Positions 28,629-37,459 of a stretch of 64,000 nt of DNA are shown here, in pieces. Every line of letters begins with the position of its first letter. Positions within the stretch are counted from its first letter, which is position 1. The DNA lies in NCBI GenBank assembly GCA_026967495.1, contig CP114060.1, forward strand, positions 4,588,001 through 4,652,000, given 5' to 3'. Both the position numbers and the translations under genes were made by a program. The notes beneath the pieces were generated by a model. That model was given only the letters and a program-made list of their open reading frames with translations. It had not been told where the DNA came from and did no database searches. The DNA comes from Rouxiella badensis (lineage in GTDB: Bacteria; Pseudomonadota; Gammaproteobacteria; Enterobacterales; Enterobacteriaceae).

Positions 28629-29423
28629 TTACATCTGACATCCCGGACAGCTAAAGAAAGGCCGAGACGAGACGCTGCTTTTCACGATAGCCGCCCCGCA
28701 GCGTTCGCAGGGCTTGCCTTCACGAGCAAACACCTTAAAGCGGAACATCGCGCCGTGGTGCACATTTTCATCCATCGTGCCGCGCATGGCGTAAGAGTGA
28801 CGAGCGATAGACAAGCAGGCATCGGCGAGCAGATCCAGCCGTTGGTCGTTTAAATCTGCCGGGCGATGTGAGGGCAAAAGCTTCGCCTGCCACAGAATTT
28901 CGGCACGCAGATAGTTGCCCAGACCGGCCAGAAACGCCTGGTCCAGCAGCGTCCCGCCAAGCTGACGATGGCTAAAGCGTCGGGATAGCAGACGTGCCCT
29001 CACCTCTTCAACGGTTAACGTCACGTCAAGCACATCAGGCCCAATTCGCTGAAGGAACGGGTGCTGGTAGACTTCTTCCGTCGGCCAGATTTCGATATCC
29101 GATGCGCTGTAGAGCAGAATAGCGCTGTCCGGCGTGGCAATCTTCACCCGCAGTGAACGCTTACCGTGGTCGATAACGTCGCCGGGTTTAAATACGCGCC
29201 AGACACCGTAGAGCTGGTTGTGGCTATACAACGTGAGGCTGTTAGTGAAGTGCGTCAGCAGCGCTTTACCGCGCGTCTCAATGCCTTTAACGCGCTGGCC
29301 TATCAATGAGGGTTGATAAGGCTGAAGCTTAGGGAAAGCAAACCAGACGTCAGTCAAGGGTTTATCGACTACCGCCGTTTCAAGCAAATCCGCTGCTCTG
29401 CGGATTTCTGGTCCTTCTGGCAT
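28629..29423 (-). CDS. nei: Endonuclease VIII / DNA glycosylase-lyase Nei
   Basis: A 264-residue Fpg/Nei-family enzyme (E. coli Nei 263) that excises oxidised pyrimidines. It begins MPEGPEIRRAADLLE, giving catalytic Pro1 (after Met removal) and Glu2. The helix-two-turn-helix region LDQAFLAGLGNYLRAEILW and the C-terminal zinc finger CERCG...CPGCQ are intact. Its ATG overlaps the pcp stop (TAATG), so the two are co-translated. It is the last gene of the pxpBCA-pcp-nei string. Confidence 0.96.
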   Translation of the reverse strand: MPEGPEIRRAADLLETAVVDKPLTDVWFAFPKLQPYQPSLIGQRVKGIETRGKALLTHFTNSLTLYSHNQLYGVWRVFKPGDVIDHGKRSLRVKIATPDSAILLYSASDIEIWPTEEVYQHPFLQRIGPDVLDVTLTVEEVRARLLSRRFSHRQLGGTLLDQAFLAGLGNYLRAEILWQAKLLPSHRPADLNDQRLDLLADACLSIARHSYAMRGTMDENVHHGAMFRFKVFAREGKPCERCGAAIVKSSVSSRPFFSCPGCQM

Positions 29424-30076
29424 TAGTGTGTGGCTCCTTCTGCGACAGATAAATCTTTTTCAGTGTGCAGCGCAATAGCGATAGTTAACTCTAACGCCTC
29501 CAGCAGCGTATGTTCCGACATGCTGGCGCTGCCGGGGTGCAGCGCGGCCTGCTCGGGCAAGTAAGGCACGTGAATAAACCCACCTTTCATCACGTTGCTA
29601 TCGCCCCGCGCCATACGGTGCAACAGACCGTACATCACGTGATTACACACATAAGTCCCGGCAGTTTGTGATACCGAGGCCGGGATCCCCGCCTCACGCA
29701 GTCCGTTGACCAGCGCCTTGATGGGCAACTGAGCAAAATAGGCCGCAGGTCCCTCGGCAACAATCGGCTGGTCGACCGGCTGTTGGCCATCGTTGTCCGC
29801 AATGCGCGCATCATCGATGTTAATAGCCACGCGTTCAATGGAAAAATCGACGCGCCCACCGGCCTGCCCGACGCAGATAACCATCAAGGGATCCACCTCG
29901 TCGATGGCCAGATTCAGGGCTGAGATTGCCTTGCCGAATACGCAGGGCAATTGGCGCACGGCCAGACTGACGCCAGAAAGCTGCACGTCCTGCAATTTTT
30001 TCACCACTTCCCACGAGGGGTTCACCCGTTCACCGCCGAATGGCTCAAAACCGGTCACTAGAACTTTACGCATCAC
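29423..30076 (-). CDS. pcp: Pyrrolidone-carboxylate peptidase (pyroglutamyl peptidase I)
   Basis: A 217-residue C15-family cysteine peptidase that removes N-terminal pyroglutamate from peptides. It starts MMRKVLVTGFEPFGGERVNPSW. The catalytic Cys is in TAGTYVCNHVMYGLL, the His in FIHVPYLPEQA, and the Glu in DFSIERVAINIDDARIADN. It lies 62 bases downstream of pxpA. In E. coli K-12 the locus is pxpBCA-nei with no pcp; here release and consumption of pyroglutamate are physically linked. Confidence 0.95.
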   Translation of the reverse strand: MMRKVLVTGFEPFGGERVNPSWEVVKKLQDVQLSGVSLAVRQLPCVFGKAISALNLAIDEVDPLMVICVGQAGGRVDFSIERVAINIDDARIADNDGQQPVDQPIVAEGPAAYFAQLPIKALVNGLREAGIPASVSQTAGTYVCNHVMYGLLHRMARGDSNVMKGGFIHVPYLPEQAALHPGSASMSEHTLLEALELTIAIALHTEKDLSVAEGATH

Positions 30077-30138
30077 TGATCCTTATGGGCAGATGACAGC
30101 TCAAACGACTCACCGTCATCCACAATCAAAGTGCAAAA

Positions 30139-30877
30139 CTACTCGGCGCTAACCGGAATATTTTTCTCGGCAAATGCGGCGCGTAGGCTGCGGGCAAAGG
30201 CCAGTGCATGTTCCCCATCACCGTGGAGACAGACGGTGTCGGCCTGAACCGGTACCTTCACTCCGTCACGGCTAACGACCTGCTGGTCCAAAATCATGCC
30301 CAGCGTTTGCTCCAGCGCAAGCGCATCGGTCTCGATCATCGCATCAGGCTGGCTGCGTGGCACCAGATTGCCGTCGCTCTGATATCGACGGTCGGCAAAC
30401 ACCTCCTGACGCGTTTTCAGGCCCAGACGTTCACCGGCGCGAATGAGACTCACTGCCCGCCAGCCCCACCAGCACTAACGATGGGTCAACCTCATGCACC
30501 GCACGGGCGATGGCGTCAGACAATACTTCGTCCGTCGCTGCCTGATTGTAGAGCATGCCATGCGGTTTAACGTGAACCATTTTCCCACCCTCGGCGCGAG
30601 CAATCGCCGCCAATGCACCGAGCTGATAGACCACCTGCGCATAAACGGTTTCGGGCGGAAGCTGCATCGCGGTACGACCAAAGTTTTCCCGGTCGGGGAA
30701 GCTGGGATGCGCCCCAATCGCAACGCCGTACTGGATGGCCCAACGCACCGACTGCAACATAGTCTGCGCGTCCCCGGCGTGAAAACCACAGGCAATATTC
30801 GCCGAACTCACCAGTTGCAGCAGGGCCTCATCATTTTCACAGCCTTCGCCAAGGTCGGCATTTAAATCAACGCTCAT
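30139..30877 (-). CDS. pxpA: 5-oxoprolinase subunit A (LamB/YcsF family; one frameshift in this sequence)
   Basis: PxpA works with PxpBC in ATP-dependent opening of 5-oxoproline (pyroglutamate) to glutamate. The start MSVDLNADLGEGCENDEALL at 30877 overlaps the end of pxpC. An ATG at 30943 would add 22 unrelated residues. The segments ANIACGFHAGDAQTM and KPHGMLYNQAA are family hallmarks. The frame breaks about 30448, where GTGAGTCTCATTCGC has an extra T for the expected GSELIRAGERLGL. Corrected length 245 (E. coli 244). Confidence 0.94.
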
Positions 30878-31795
30878 GCAGTCCCCACTTAATTTGTTCG
30901 ATAAAACGATCTTGTTCACGCTTCGCGTGCAGAGCCTCTTCAACGGTACACTTCACGAAGTGAATCGGCATCCCCAGACGAATCTGCGCAAGATGGTAAA
31001 GGTCAGCCTCGATAACGCAGGCAATGCGTGGATAACCGCCGGTAGTTTGCGCGTCGGCCATCAGCACAATCGGCTGGCCGCCGTGCGGTACCTGCACGAC
31101 GCCCGGCACCAGGCCGTGCGACAGCATTTCGCGTTTGATTTCGCGAGTCAGCTCATGGCCGTGCAGGCGGTATCCCATACGGTTACTCTGCGGGCTAAGC
31201 TGCCACGCCGTGCGCCAGAACGACTCGCGTGCATCGTGGCTGAATTCCTGATATTCCGGCCCCGGCACCGCGCGGATACGGTTACCGAACAGCAGCTGCT
31301 TAACGCCGGTGGATTTTTGCGGCTCTTTTACCGCCTTGCCGACCGACAGCACGTCGCCGTCTTTCAGCGCGCGGCCTTCAAAGCCACCGAATCCGGCTTT
31401 AATGTCGGTGCTGCGAGAGTCGAGCACCTCGGGAACGTTAATGCCTCCCGCCACGGCCAGATAGCTCCGCATACCGCGCATCGGCATCTTCATGGTCAGC
31501 ACTTGACCTGCCTTGACCGGATAACACCAGCCTGTCCACAACGACACGCCGTCCAGCGTAGTGTGGCTGCCTGCGCCGGTCAGCGCTATCCAGCCCTTTT
31601 AGTAAACTGGACGCTGAATTGACCCAGCGTAATTTCCAGACCGGCGGCATTTTCATCGTTACCCACCAGCAGGTTGGCGATACGCAGCGCGGGCGCATCG
31701 AGTGCACCCGACTGGCTGACGCCCAGTTGACGATAGCCTTCACGGCCAAGGTCCTGAACGGTAGTCTGCATTCCGGCACGTAAAACTTTTAACAT
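30867..31795 (-). CDS. pxpC: 5-oxoprolinase subunit C (one frameshift in this sequence)
   Basis: Biotin-dependent-carboxylase-like/KipA-type subunit of 5-oxoprolinase. It starts MLKVLRAGMQTTVQDLGREG. A T run on the + strand at 31597-31600 is one base short. Correcting it joins TLGQFSVQFTKKGWIALTGA to SLWTGWCYPVKAGQ and onward. SQSNRMGYRLHG and IVLMADAQTTGGYPRIACV are typical. Corrected length 309 (E. coli 310). It overlaps pxpB by 7 bases and pxpA by 11. Confidence 0.94.
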
Positions 31796-32445
31796 ACGCC
31801 CTCCTTCAGCGGCAGAAAGCGAACCCGGTCACCGGGGCGCAACAGGGTCGGCAAACGGCTCTTAGGATCAAACATCGGCTGCGACGTATGGCCGATAAGC
31901 TGCCAGCCGCCGGGGGTAATAAGGGGGTAAATGCCCGTCTGGCTGCCGCCAATCCCGACCGTTCCCGCCGGAACGCTGAGACGCGGCTCGGCGTGGCGAG
32001 GCGTTGTCAGCGCCTCCGGCATGCCGCCAAGATAGGGGAAACCGGGCTGGAAGCCGAGGAAATAAACGATGTACTCTGCGCCGCTGTGGCACTCCACCAC
32101 CTGACGCGCGGTCATGCCATTATGGCTGGCGACGCCCTCAAGATCAGGCCCTCCCTTGCCGCCATAGACCACCGGAATTTCAACCAGCCGAGACTCCGGC
32201 TCAAACGCCTGACTCTCTTCCCACCAGGTCTGCAAACGCTCGATAGCATCAAGGGCAGAATGTTGCGGTTCGGCCAGTATCACGGTTAAATTATTCATGC
32301 CGGGAATAACCTCCTTGAAGCTGGCGTCCTGCGCCAGACGTTGGGACAGTCCCCAGATCCGCTGCTGGCTCGCCAGTGAAACGGGAGGCTCCAGCTCGAG
32401 AACGACAGCGCGTTCACCTAACAAGTAACACCGTGCTCGTTGCAA
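31789..32445 (-). CDS. pxpB: 5-oxoprolinase subunit B
   Basis: A 218-residue KipI-type subunit, first gene of the pxpBCA-pcp-nei string. The signature FLGFQPGFPYLGGMPEALTTPR and GTVGIGGSQTGIYPL are intact. It forms the 5-oxoprolinase with PxpC and PxpA. Confidence 0.95.
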   Translation of the reverse strand: MQRARCYLLGERAVVLELEPPVSLASQQRIWGLSQRLAQDASFKEVIPGMNNLTVILAEPQHSALDAIERLQTWWEESQAFEPESRLVEIPVVYGGKGGPDLEGVASHNGMTARQVVECHSGAEYIVYFLGFQPGFPYLGGMPEALTTPRHAEPRLSVPAGTVGIGGSQTGIYPLITPGGWQLIGHTSQPMFDPKSRLPTLLRPGDRVRFLPLKEGVC

Positions 32446-32668
32446 TTAATGACTCCTAAGCCACAGATAATATACAAATTAAGATAACGCTATTTGTGGC
32501 TCAGATATAGGCTAAAAATGGTGGCAGACGCGGTCCTGTGAAGGACGAAGCGGCGATCTGCTGCTATCCTTTAGGCAAAAGACCGCCAGTGTGTCTTATG
32601 TTTCTGCAAACCTCCGCCGGCCTGGAAGGCGTAAAAGGGAGGATTGCCTCATTTAAAAGGGAGAAACA

Positions 32669-34137
32669 GTGAAAAAGACCTTCGGCGTTTTTTTCCGCTT
32701 TATACCACCACGTTGTTGATGCTACTCGGTTCCGGCCTCCTCACCACCTACGTCTCCCTGCGTCTGAGCGCGATAAACGTCAGCGGTGCCATGATTGGGG
32801 CAATCATTGCCGCTAACTATATTGGTCTGGTGATTGGCGGCAAGGTTGGCCATTACCTGATTGCCCGCGTCGGGCATATTCGGGCCTACGTATCCTGCTC
32901 AGGTATCATTACGGCAGCGGTGATAGGCCACGGACTGACCGAGATTATTCCCATCTGGGTGGTGCTACGCCTGATTATCGGGCTATGCATGATGTGTCAG
33001 TACATGGTGCTTGAGAGCTGGCTTAACGACCAGTCGGAATCGAGCCAGCGCGGCGTCGTCTTCGGTTTTTATATGGCGGCCTCTTACCTCGGCATGGCGC
33101 TGGGACAGGTGGTGCTGATGCTGCAAACCGGACTCGGCATGAGTACTCTGTTAGTTATCGCGCTGTGCTTCGCCCTGTGTCTGGTGCCCATCGCGTTGAC
33201 CACCCGGACCAAGGTTGGACATATGTCGCCGGCCCCCATGGAGCTGAAATTCTTTATCGGCGCGATCCCCAAGGTGCTGGCAATTACGCTGGTAATTGGC
33301 ATGATTATCGGGGCGTTTTACGGCATGGCACCGCTCTATACCAGCCAACAGTCGCTCTCGACACAGCAAACCGGTCTGTTCATGGCTTTGGCGATATTCG
33401 CCGGTCTGGTCGCGCAGTTTCCGCTAAGCTGGCTGTCTGACCGCTATAACCGCAATATGCTGATGCGTATCAATGCGTTGCTATTGGCCATCACGGCACT
33501 GCCGCTGGCGGTTTTCAGCCATATCTCTTTCCCGCTGCTGTTGGCCTGCGGATTCATCGTCAGCCTGATGCAGTTCACGCTCTACCCGCTGGTCGTGGCG
33601 CTGGCCAATGACATGATTGAACCGGAGCGCAGGGTATCGCTTTCTGCCTGTCTGTTAATGGCCTTCGGCGTGGGTGCCTGTATCGGTCCCTTGCTCGTTG
33701 GGGCGCTGATTGAACCGCTGGGCGGCAAGATTCTTTATGCGTTCTTTGCGCTTTGCGCGGCGGGTATTGTGGCACTGAGTCGCACCTCGGCGAAAGAGCA
33801 GCAGACGCAGATGGCGGTAGATGCGCCGGTGCCACACATCGCGATGCCAGACAGCCTGAGCAGCTCACCGCTGTCACCTGCGCTGAATCCAAATCTCGAT
33901 GAACAGATGATTCAGGATCAGATGCCTGCGCACGAGACAGTAGAACAGATTACGCCCGCGGAGGCGTCTGACGCAGACAAGGTGGCGGAGAGGCGTGAAC
34001 AGGGGGCCGACCCCGAGGCGGATACCGGACTTCAACGTGCGTTTATTCTGCTCGAAGACAGCGACATCACGTTAAAAGAAGAAGAACAAGACGAGGAAGA
34101 TGTCGCGCCACCGAGGGTCGCGCGACAAGGTCGATAA
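32669..34137 (+). CDS. MFS transporter with acidic C-terminal tail (one frameshift near start in this sequence)
   Basis: A 12-helix major facilitator permease of about 390 residues followed by a ~100-residue soluble tail. The best start is GTG at 32669 with GGGAG upstream, reading VKKTFGVFF. A base is missing about 32691-32699 (T7 followed by CC), after which the frame continues PLYTTTLLMLLGSGLLTTYV. Without correction the frame begins with an artificial MPHLKGRNSEKDLRRF. SWLNDQSESSQRGVVFGFYM, GAFYGMAPLY and PLSWLSDRYNRNMLM resemble the YcaD-type branch of MFS proteins, but the substrate is unknown. The tail is rich in Glu/Asp/Gln/Pro, ends EEEQDEEDVAPP plus a basic tip, and is probably cytoplasmic and disordered. 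It converges on ybgI with only 3 bases between stops. Confidence 0.8.
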
Positions 34138-34140
34138 GGT

Positions 34141-34884
34141 TTACGCCGGGTTATCGATATCGATAAAGGTCACGTCAAGGCCGTGCTCGGCGGTAAGCCA
34201 TTCGCCCAGCGCCTTCACGCCATAGCGTTCGCTGGCGTGATGGCCCGCGGCAAAGAAGTGCAGCCCCATCTCGCGAGCGATGTGAATAGTTTGCTCGGAG
34301 ACTTCGCCAGAAATAAACGCATCGACGCCAAAGTCGGCAGCCTGCTGAATAAAGCCCTGACCGCCACCCGAGCACCACGCGATACGACGAATCGTCTGCG
34401 GTCCGCCCTCGGCGCTGTGCAACACCTTGCGACCCAGCTGCTGTTCAATCACCTGATGAAACTCTTCAGCCGCCAGCGGCGTTTCTAGCTCGCCGTAAGG
34501 CACCAGCGGCATGATTTCACCCAAGACCTTAATGCCAAACAGGTTAGCCAGCTGAGCATTATTGCCCAGCTCAGGATGCGCATCGAGCGGCAGATGGTAG
34601 CCGTAAAGATTGATATCATTAAGCAGTAGCGTTTTCAGACGATTACGCTTCATCCCTCGCACCGCAGCGGGTTCATTTTTCCAGAAATAGCCGTGGTGGA
34701 CGATAAGAGTGTCCGCACCGTGCGCGACGGCAGCGTCGAGCAGCTTCTGGCTGGCGGTCACGCCCGTCACCACGCGTTTGACTTCGCTGCTGCCCTCAAC
34801 CTGTAGGCCGTTTGGCGCGTAATCCTTGAAGGCGTTGACGTCGAGCTTACGGTCGATAATTTTCTCTAATTCTATGTTATTCAT
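34141..34884 (-). CDS. ybgI: NIF3-family metal-binding protein YbgI
   Basis: A 247-residue NIF3/DUF34 protein with a dinuclear metal site: TLIVHHGYFW, LPLDAHPELGNNAQLA and FAAGHHASERYG supply His/Asp/Glu ligands. I chose MNNIELEKIIDRKL at 34884 because similarity to E. coli YbgI (247 aa) begins there. A longer frame to 35010 adds unrelated residues. The molecular function is unsettled in the family; YbgI has been proposed as a hydrolase or cofactor-damage protein. Confidence 0.93.
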   Translation of the reverse strand: MNNIELEKIIDRKLDVNAFKDYAPNGLQVEGSSEVKRVVTGVTASQKLLDAAVAHGADTLIVHHGYFWKNEPAAVRGMKRNRLKTLLLNDINLYGYHLPLDAHPELGNNAQLANLFGIKVLGEIMPLVPYGELETPLAAEEFHQVIEQQLGRKVLHSAEGGPQTIRRIAWCSGGGQGFIQQAADFGVDAFISGEVSEQTIHIAREMGLHFFAAGHHASERYGVKALGEWLTAEHGLDVTFIDIDNPA

Positions 34885-34942
34885 AACATTTTCCATAAAT
34901 CTGAGTGTTGCGCAGAGCCGGAAAGGTGGCGAAGCAGAAGCG

Positions 34943-35956
34943 TTAAAACGCCTGACTGTCGCCCTGCTGCATAAAGATGAAGTGTACGCCGAGGCGATTC
35001 CCCTCTTCAAGCTGACGCATAATCTCGGCGCGCGGGTCTGCCCCAGCCATTAACGACGGCTTGATATGGCTGATGACAATCTTCAGCCCTTTGAGCGAGC
35101 CAGCGCCCCCTGCCGCCTGCTCGAGGTTTTTCAGCTCACCGAGCAGCAGCGCGGGGGTGAGGTGACCAAAGAGCTGTGCATCAGGAACACCATTCGGGAA
35201 AGAGGTCTCGATAATCATCCCCTTGAGGCGATGCTGTTTAATCTCCTCCCCCAACACGCGCCAGATAGCGCCGAGATCGCGCGACTTCTCCTGCTTATCG
35301 GCACCGGTATCGCCAAAGAAGGCAAAGGTTTCCTGCTGTTGGCTCGCCAGTTCATTACTGACCAACAGCATCGACGAACTGACGCCGCCGTGGCTGAGCG
35401 GATAAACGACGCCGCTCAGGCCACTGGTACCCAACGACGCGCGCTGCCCCGGTCTGAGCGCCGTCAGTCGATAGGTGCCAATGCGCTGGCCGCTGCCTGA
35501 GTCGCTGAAATTAGGCCACACTCGCCAATTGAAATAGTGCTGGCGCAGAATATCGATGGTGTCATTGGTGCCGTAAATCGGTTTTTTGCTGTCCTGCGGT
35601 GAGGCGACGATCAGCCCGGCAAGATGGTCAAGATGACCGTGGCTGATGAAGTAGGCGCTAATCAGTTGGCGAAATACCGCCCCCTGTGGCGTAAACGGCG
35701 CTGAATTTTGCGCCGTGACCTCAGGAAAGCTGCCTTTTGCCAATGCCTTACTGATACCCGGCAGAACCGAACCGGCGTCGAGCGCCAGATAGCGCGTTTG
35801 CGAATCACTGCGAATCAGATACGAGGTCAGATTTCCCTCTTCCACCCCGCCGTTGACGCCCAGCGCGACTACCTTAAAGCCCGCGTTGGCGCTGAATGCG
35901 TAGCCTAAACCGGCCCCGAGAAACAGGGCCGTGCTCCACCATCTTGTTGTCATCAC
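34943..35956 (-). CDS. cpdP: Periplasmic 3',5'-cyclic-nucleotide phosphodiesterase, class II (CpdP-like)
   Basis: A 337-residue protein with a signal peptide (cleavage near SANA-G, residue ~26) and a metallo-beta-lactamase-type fold. The class II PDE signature SHGHLDHLAGL (His106, His108, Asp110, His111) is intact. A further metal-site histidine is expected in VVYPLSHGGVSSSM. FFGDTGADK and the late HIKPS also fit. Class II enzymes such as Vibrio CpdP hydrolyse cAMP/cGMP in the periplasm. It sits between phrB and ybgI, all in the same direction, where E. coli K-12 has no such gene. Symbol assigned by family similarity. Confidence 0.8.
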   Translation of the reverse strand: MMTTRWWSTALFLGAGLGYAFSANAGFKVVALGVNGGVEEGNLTSYLIRSDSQTRYLALDAGSVLPGISKALAKGSFPEVTAQNSAPFTPQGAVFRQLISAYFISHGHLDHLAGLIVASPQDSKKPIYGTNDTIDILRQHYFNWRVWPNFSDSGSGQRIGTYRLTALRPGQRASLGTSGLSGVVYPLSHGGVSSSMLLVSNELASQQQETFAFFGDTGADKQEKSRDLGAIWRVLGEEIKQHRLKGMIIETSFPNGVPDAQLFGHLTPALLLGELKNLEQAAGGAGSLKGLKIVISHIKPSLMAGADPRAEIMRQLEEGNRLGVHFIFMQQGDSQAF

Positions 35957-35998
35957 ATCGCTCCATGTTGTGCCGATCCTTAACCAAGACAGTAAGTC

Positions 35999-37438
35999 TT
36001 AGTTGTCAGCCTGAGCGCGACTTTTAGCGGTTTCAAACGCCGCAAGGGTATCCTTGCGTGCTCGGGCGTGATCGATAATCGGGTGAGGATAGTCTAGCAC
36101 GCGGCGCTGTTTCTCGGCCCATTGATGTGGGTGGTGAATATCTTTTTCTGGCACCTCGGCAAGCTCAGGAACCCAGGCCTTGATGAAGCGCCCCTGCTTG
36201 TCGAAACGCTCTCCCTGCGTCGTCGGGTTGAAGATGCGAAAGTAGGGGGCCGCGTCGGTGCCGGTCGATGCTCCCCATTGCCAGCCGCCGTTGTTGGCCG
36301 CGAGATCGCCGTCAAGAAGCTGAGACATGAAGTAGCGTTCGCCGCTGCGCCAGTCGATAAGCAGGTCCTTAACCAGAAAGCTCGAGACGATCATCCGCAG
36401 ACGATTGTGCATCCAGCCGGTGGCGTTTAACTGACGCATGGCGGCGTCAACGATGGGATAGCCGGTTTTACCCGCCTGCCAGGCCTTTAAATCGTCAGGA
36501 GCATCGCGCCAGCGCACGCCGTCCGTCCACTCGATGAAGGGTTTGTGCTTGCAAAGATGCGGCCAGGCCACCAGCAAATGGCGGTAAAACTCACGCCAGA
36601 CCAGCTCGTTGAGCCAGCCAAACGCGCCACCGTCGGTTTTTTCCAACGCGTGAGGATGTTCCGCGCGCAGGCGATTAAGGCACTGACGCGGCGACAGTAC
36701 GCCAATGGCAAGGTACGGGGAGAGCGTGCTGGTGCCGTCAATGGCGGGCAAGTCGCGCTGCTCGAGGTAGTCCTGCACATTTTCACGACAGAAACGCCGC
36801 AGCCGGTCGCGAGCGGCCTCTTCGCCTATGGGAAAATCGTCACCAACCTCTTCCTGCGGATAGTCGAAGGGCTTAATCGGGGCTGATTGACCTTTATACG
36901 GGTTGTTACGCGCCTGCGGTGCGGCCAGTGAGCGAGTGTCGGACTCACTCAGACGCTGTAAAAATGCGCGACGAAACGGCGTATAAACCTTGTACATGCC
37001 GCCCTCACCGGTCGTTACCGAACCCGGAGGCAAAAGCAGGCTGTCGTCAAAACGGTGGAGGGTAAGCTCTGTCGACAACGCCTTGTCTAACGCGGCATCC
37101 CGTGCAACCTCGTTGATTTCATACTGATTATTATAAAACAGCGCATCAACCTTGTGCTCTGCGACGAACGCCTTCAGCCAATCGACGGCGTCGGAAAACA
37201 GCTCGCACTGCTGGTAATAAAGCGGGATACCGCGCTCGGCCAGCGAAGACTGCAACGCGAGCAGGTGCTGATAAATAAACGCGGCCTGACGAGGCGCCAT
37301 GTCGTGCCTGCGCCACTGCCCCGGCGTGGCAATAAACACCGCGATAACAGTGGCATCAACGTCTGCGCAGGCGGCAGCCAGTGCGCGGTTGTCGGTGATG
37401 CGTAAATCATTACGAAACCAGACCAAATGGGTGGTCAT
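35999..37438 (-). CDS. phrB: Deoxyribodipyrimidine photolyase
   Basis: A 479-residue class I CPD photolyase (E. coli 472). The N-terminal Rossmann-type antenna-chromophore domain (MTTHLVWFRNDLRITDNRAL) is followed by the helical FAD domain (TSTLSPYLAIGVLSPRQCL, WLNELVWREFYRHLL, GYPIVDAAMRQLNATGWMHN, DGDLAANNGGWQWGASTGTD). It repairs cyclobutane dimers with light. It lies 21 bases after the DUF523-DUF1722 gene, so the two are probably co-transcribed. Confidence 0.97.
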   Translation of the reverse strand: MTTHLVWFRNDLRITDNRALAAACADVDATVIAVFIATPGQWRRHDMAPRQAAFIYQHLLALQSSLAERGIPLYYQQCELFSDAVDWLKAFVAEHKVDALFYNNQYEINEVARDAALDKALSTELTLHRFDDSLLLPPGSVTTGEGGMYKVYTPFRRAFLQRLSESDTRSLAAPQARNNPYKGQSAPIKPFDYPQEEVGDDFPIGEEAARDRLRRFCRENVQDYLEQRDLPAIDGTSTLSPYLAIGVLSPRQCLNRLRAEHPHALEKTDGGAFGWLNELVWREFYRHLLVAWPHLCKHKPFIEWTDGVRWRDAPDDLKAWQAGKTGYPIVDAAMRQLNATGWMHNRLRMIVSSFLVKDLLIDWRSGERYFMSQLLDGDLAANNGGWQWGASTGTDAAPYFRIFNPTTQGERFDKQGRFIKAWVPELAEVPEKDIHHPHQWAEKQRRVLDYPHPIIDHARARKDTLAAFETAKSRAQADN

Positions 37439-37459
37439 AACCAGTCATTCCTTGTGAAA

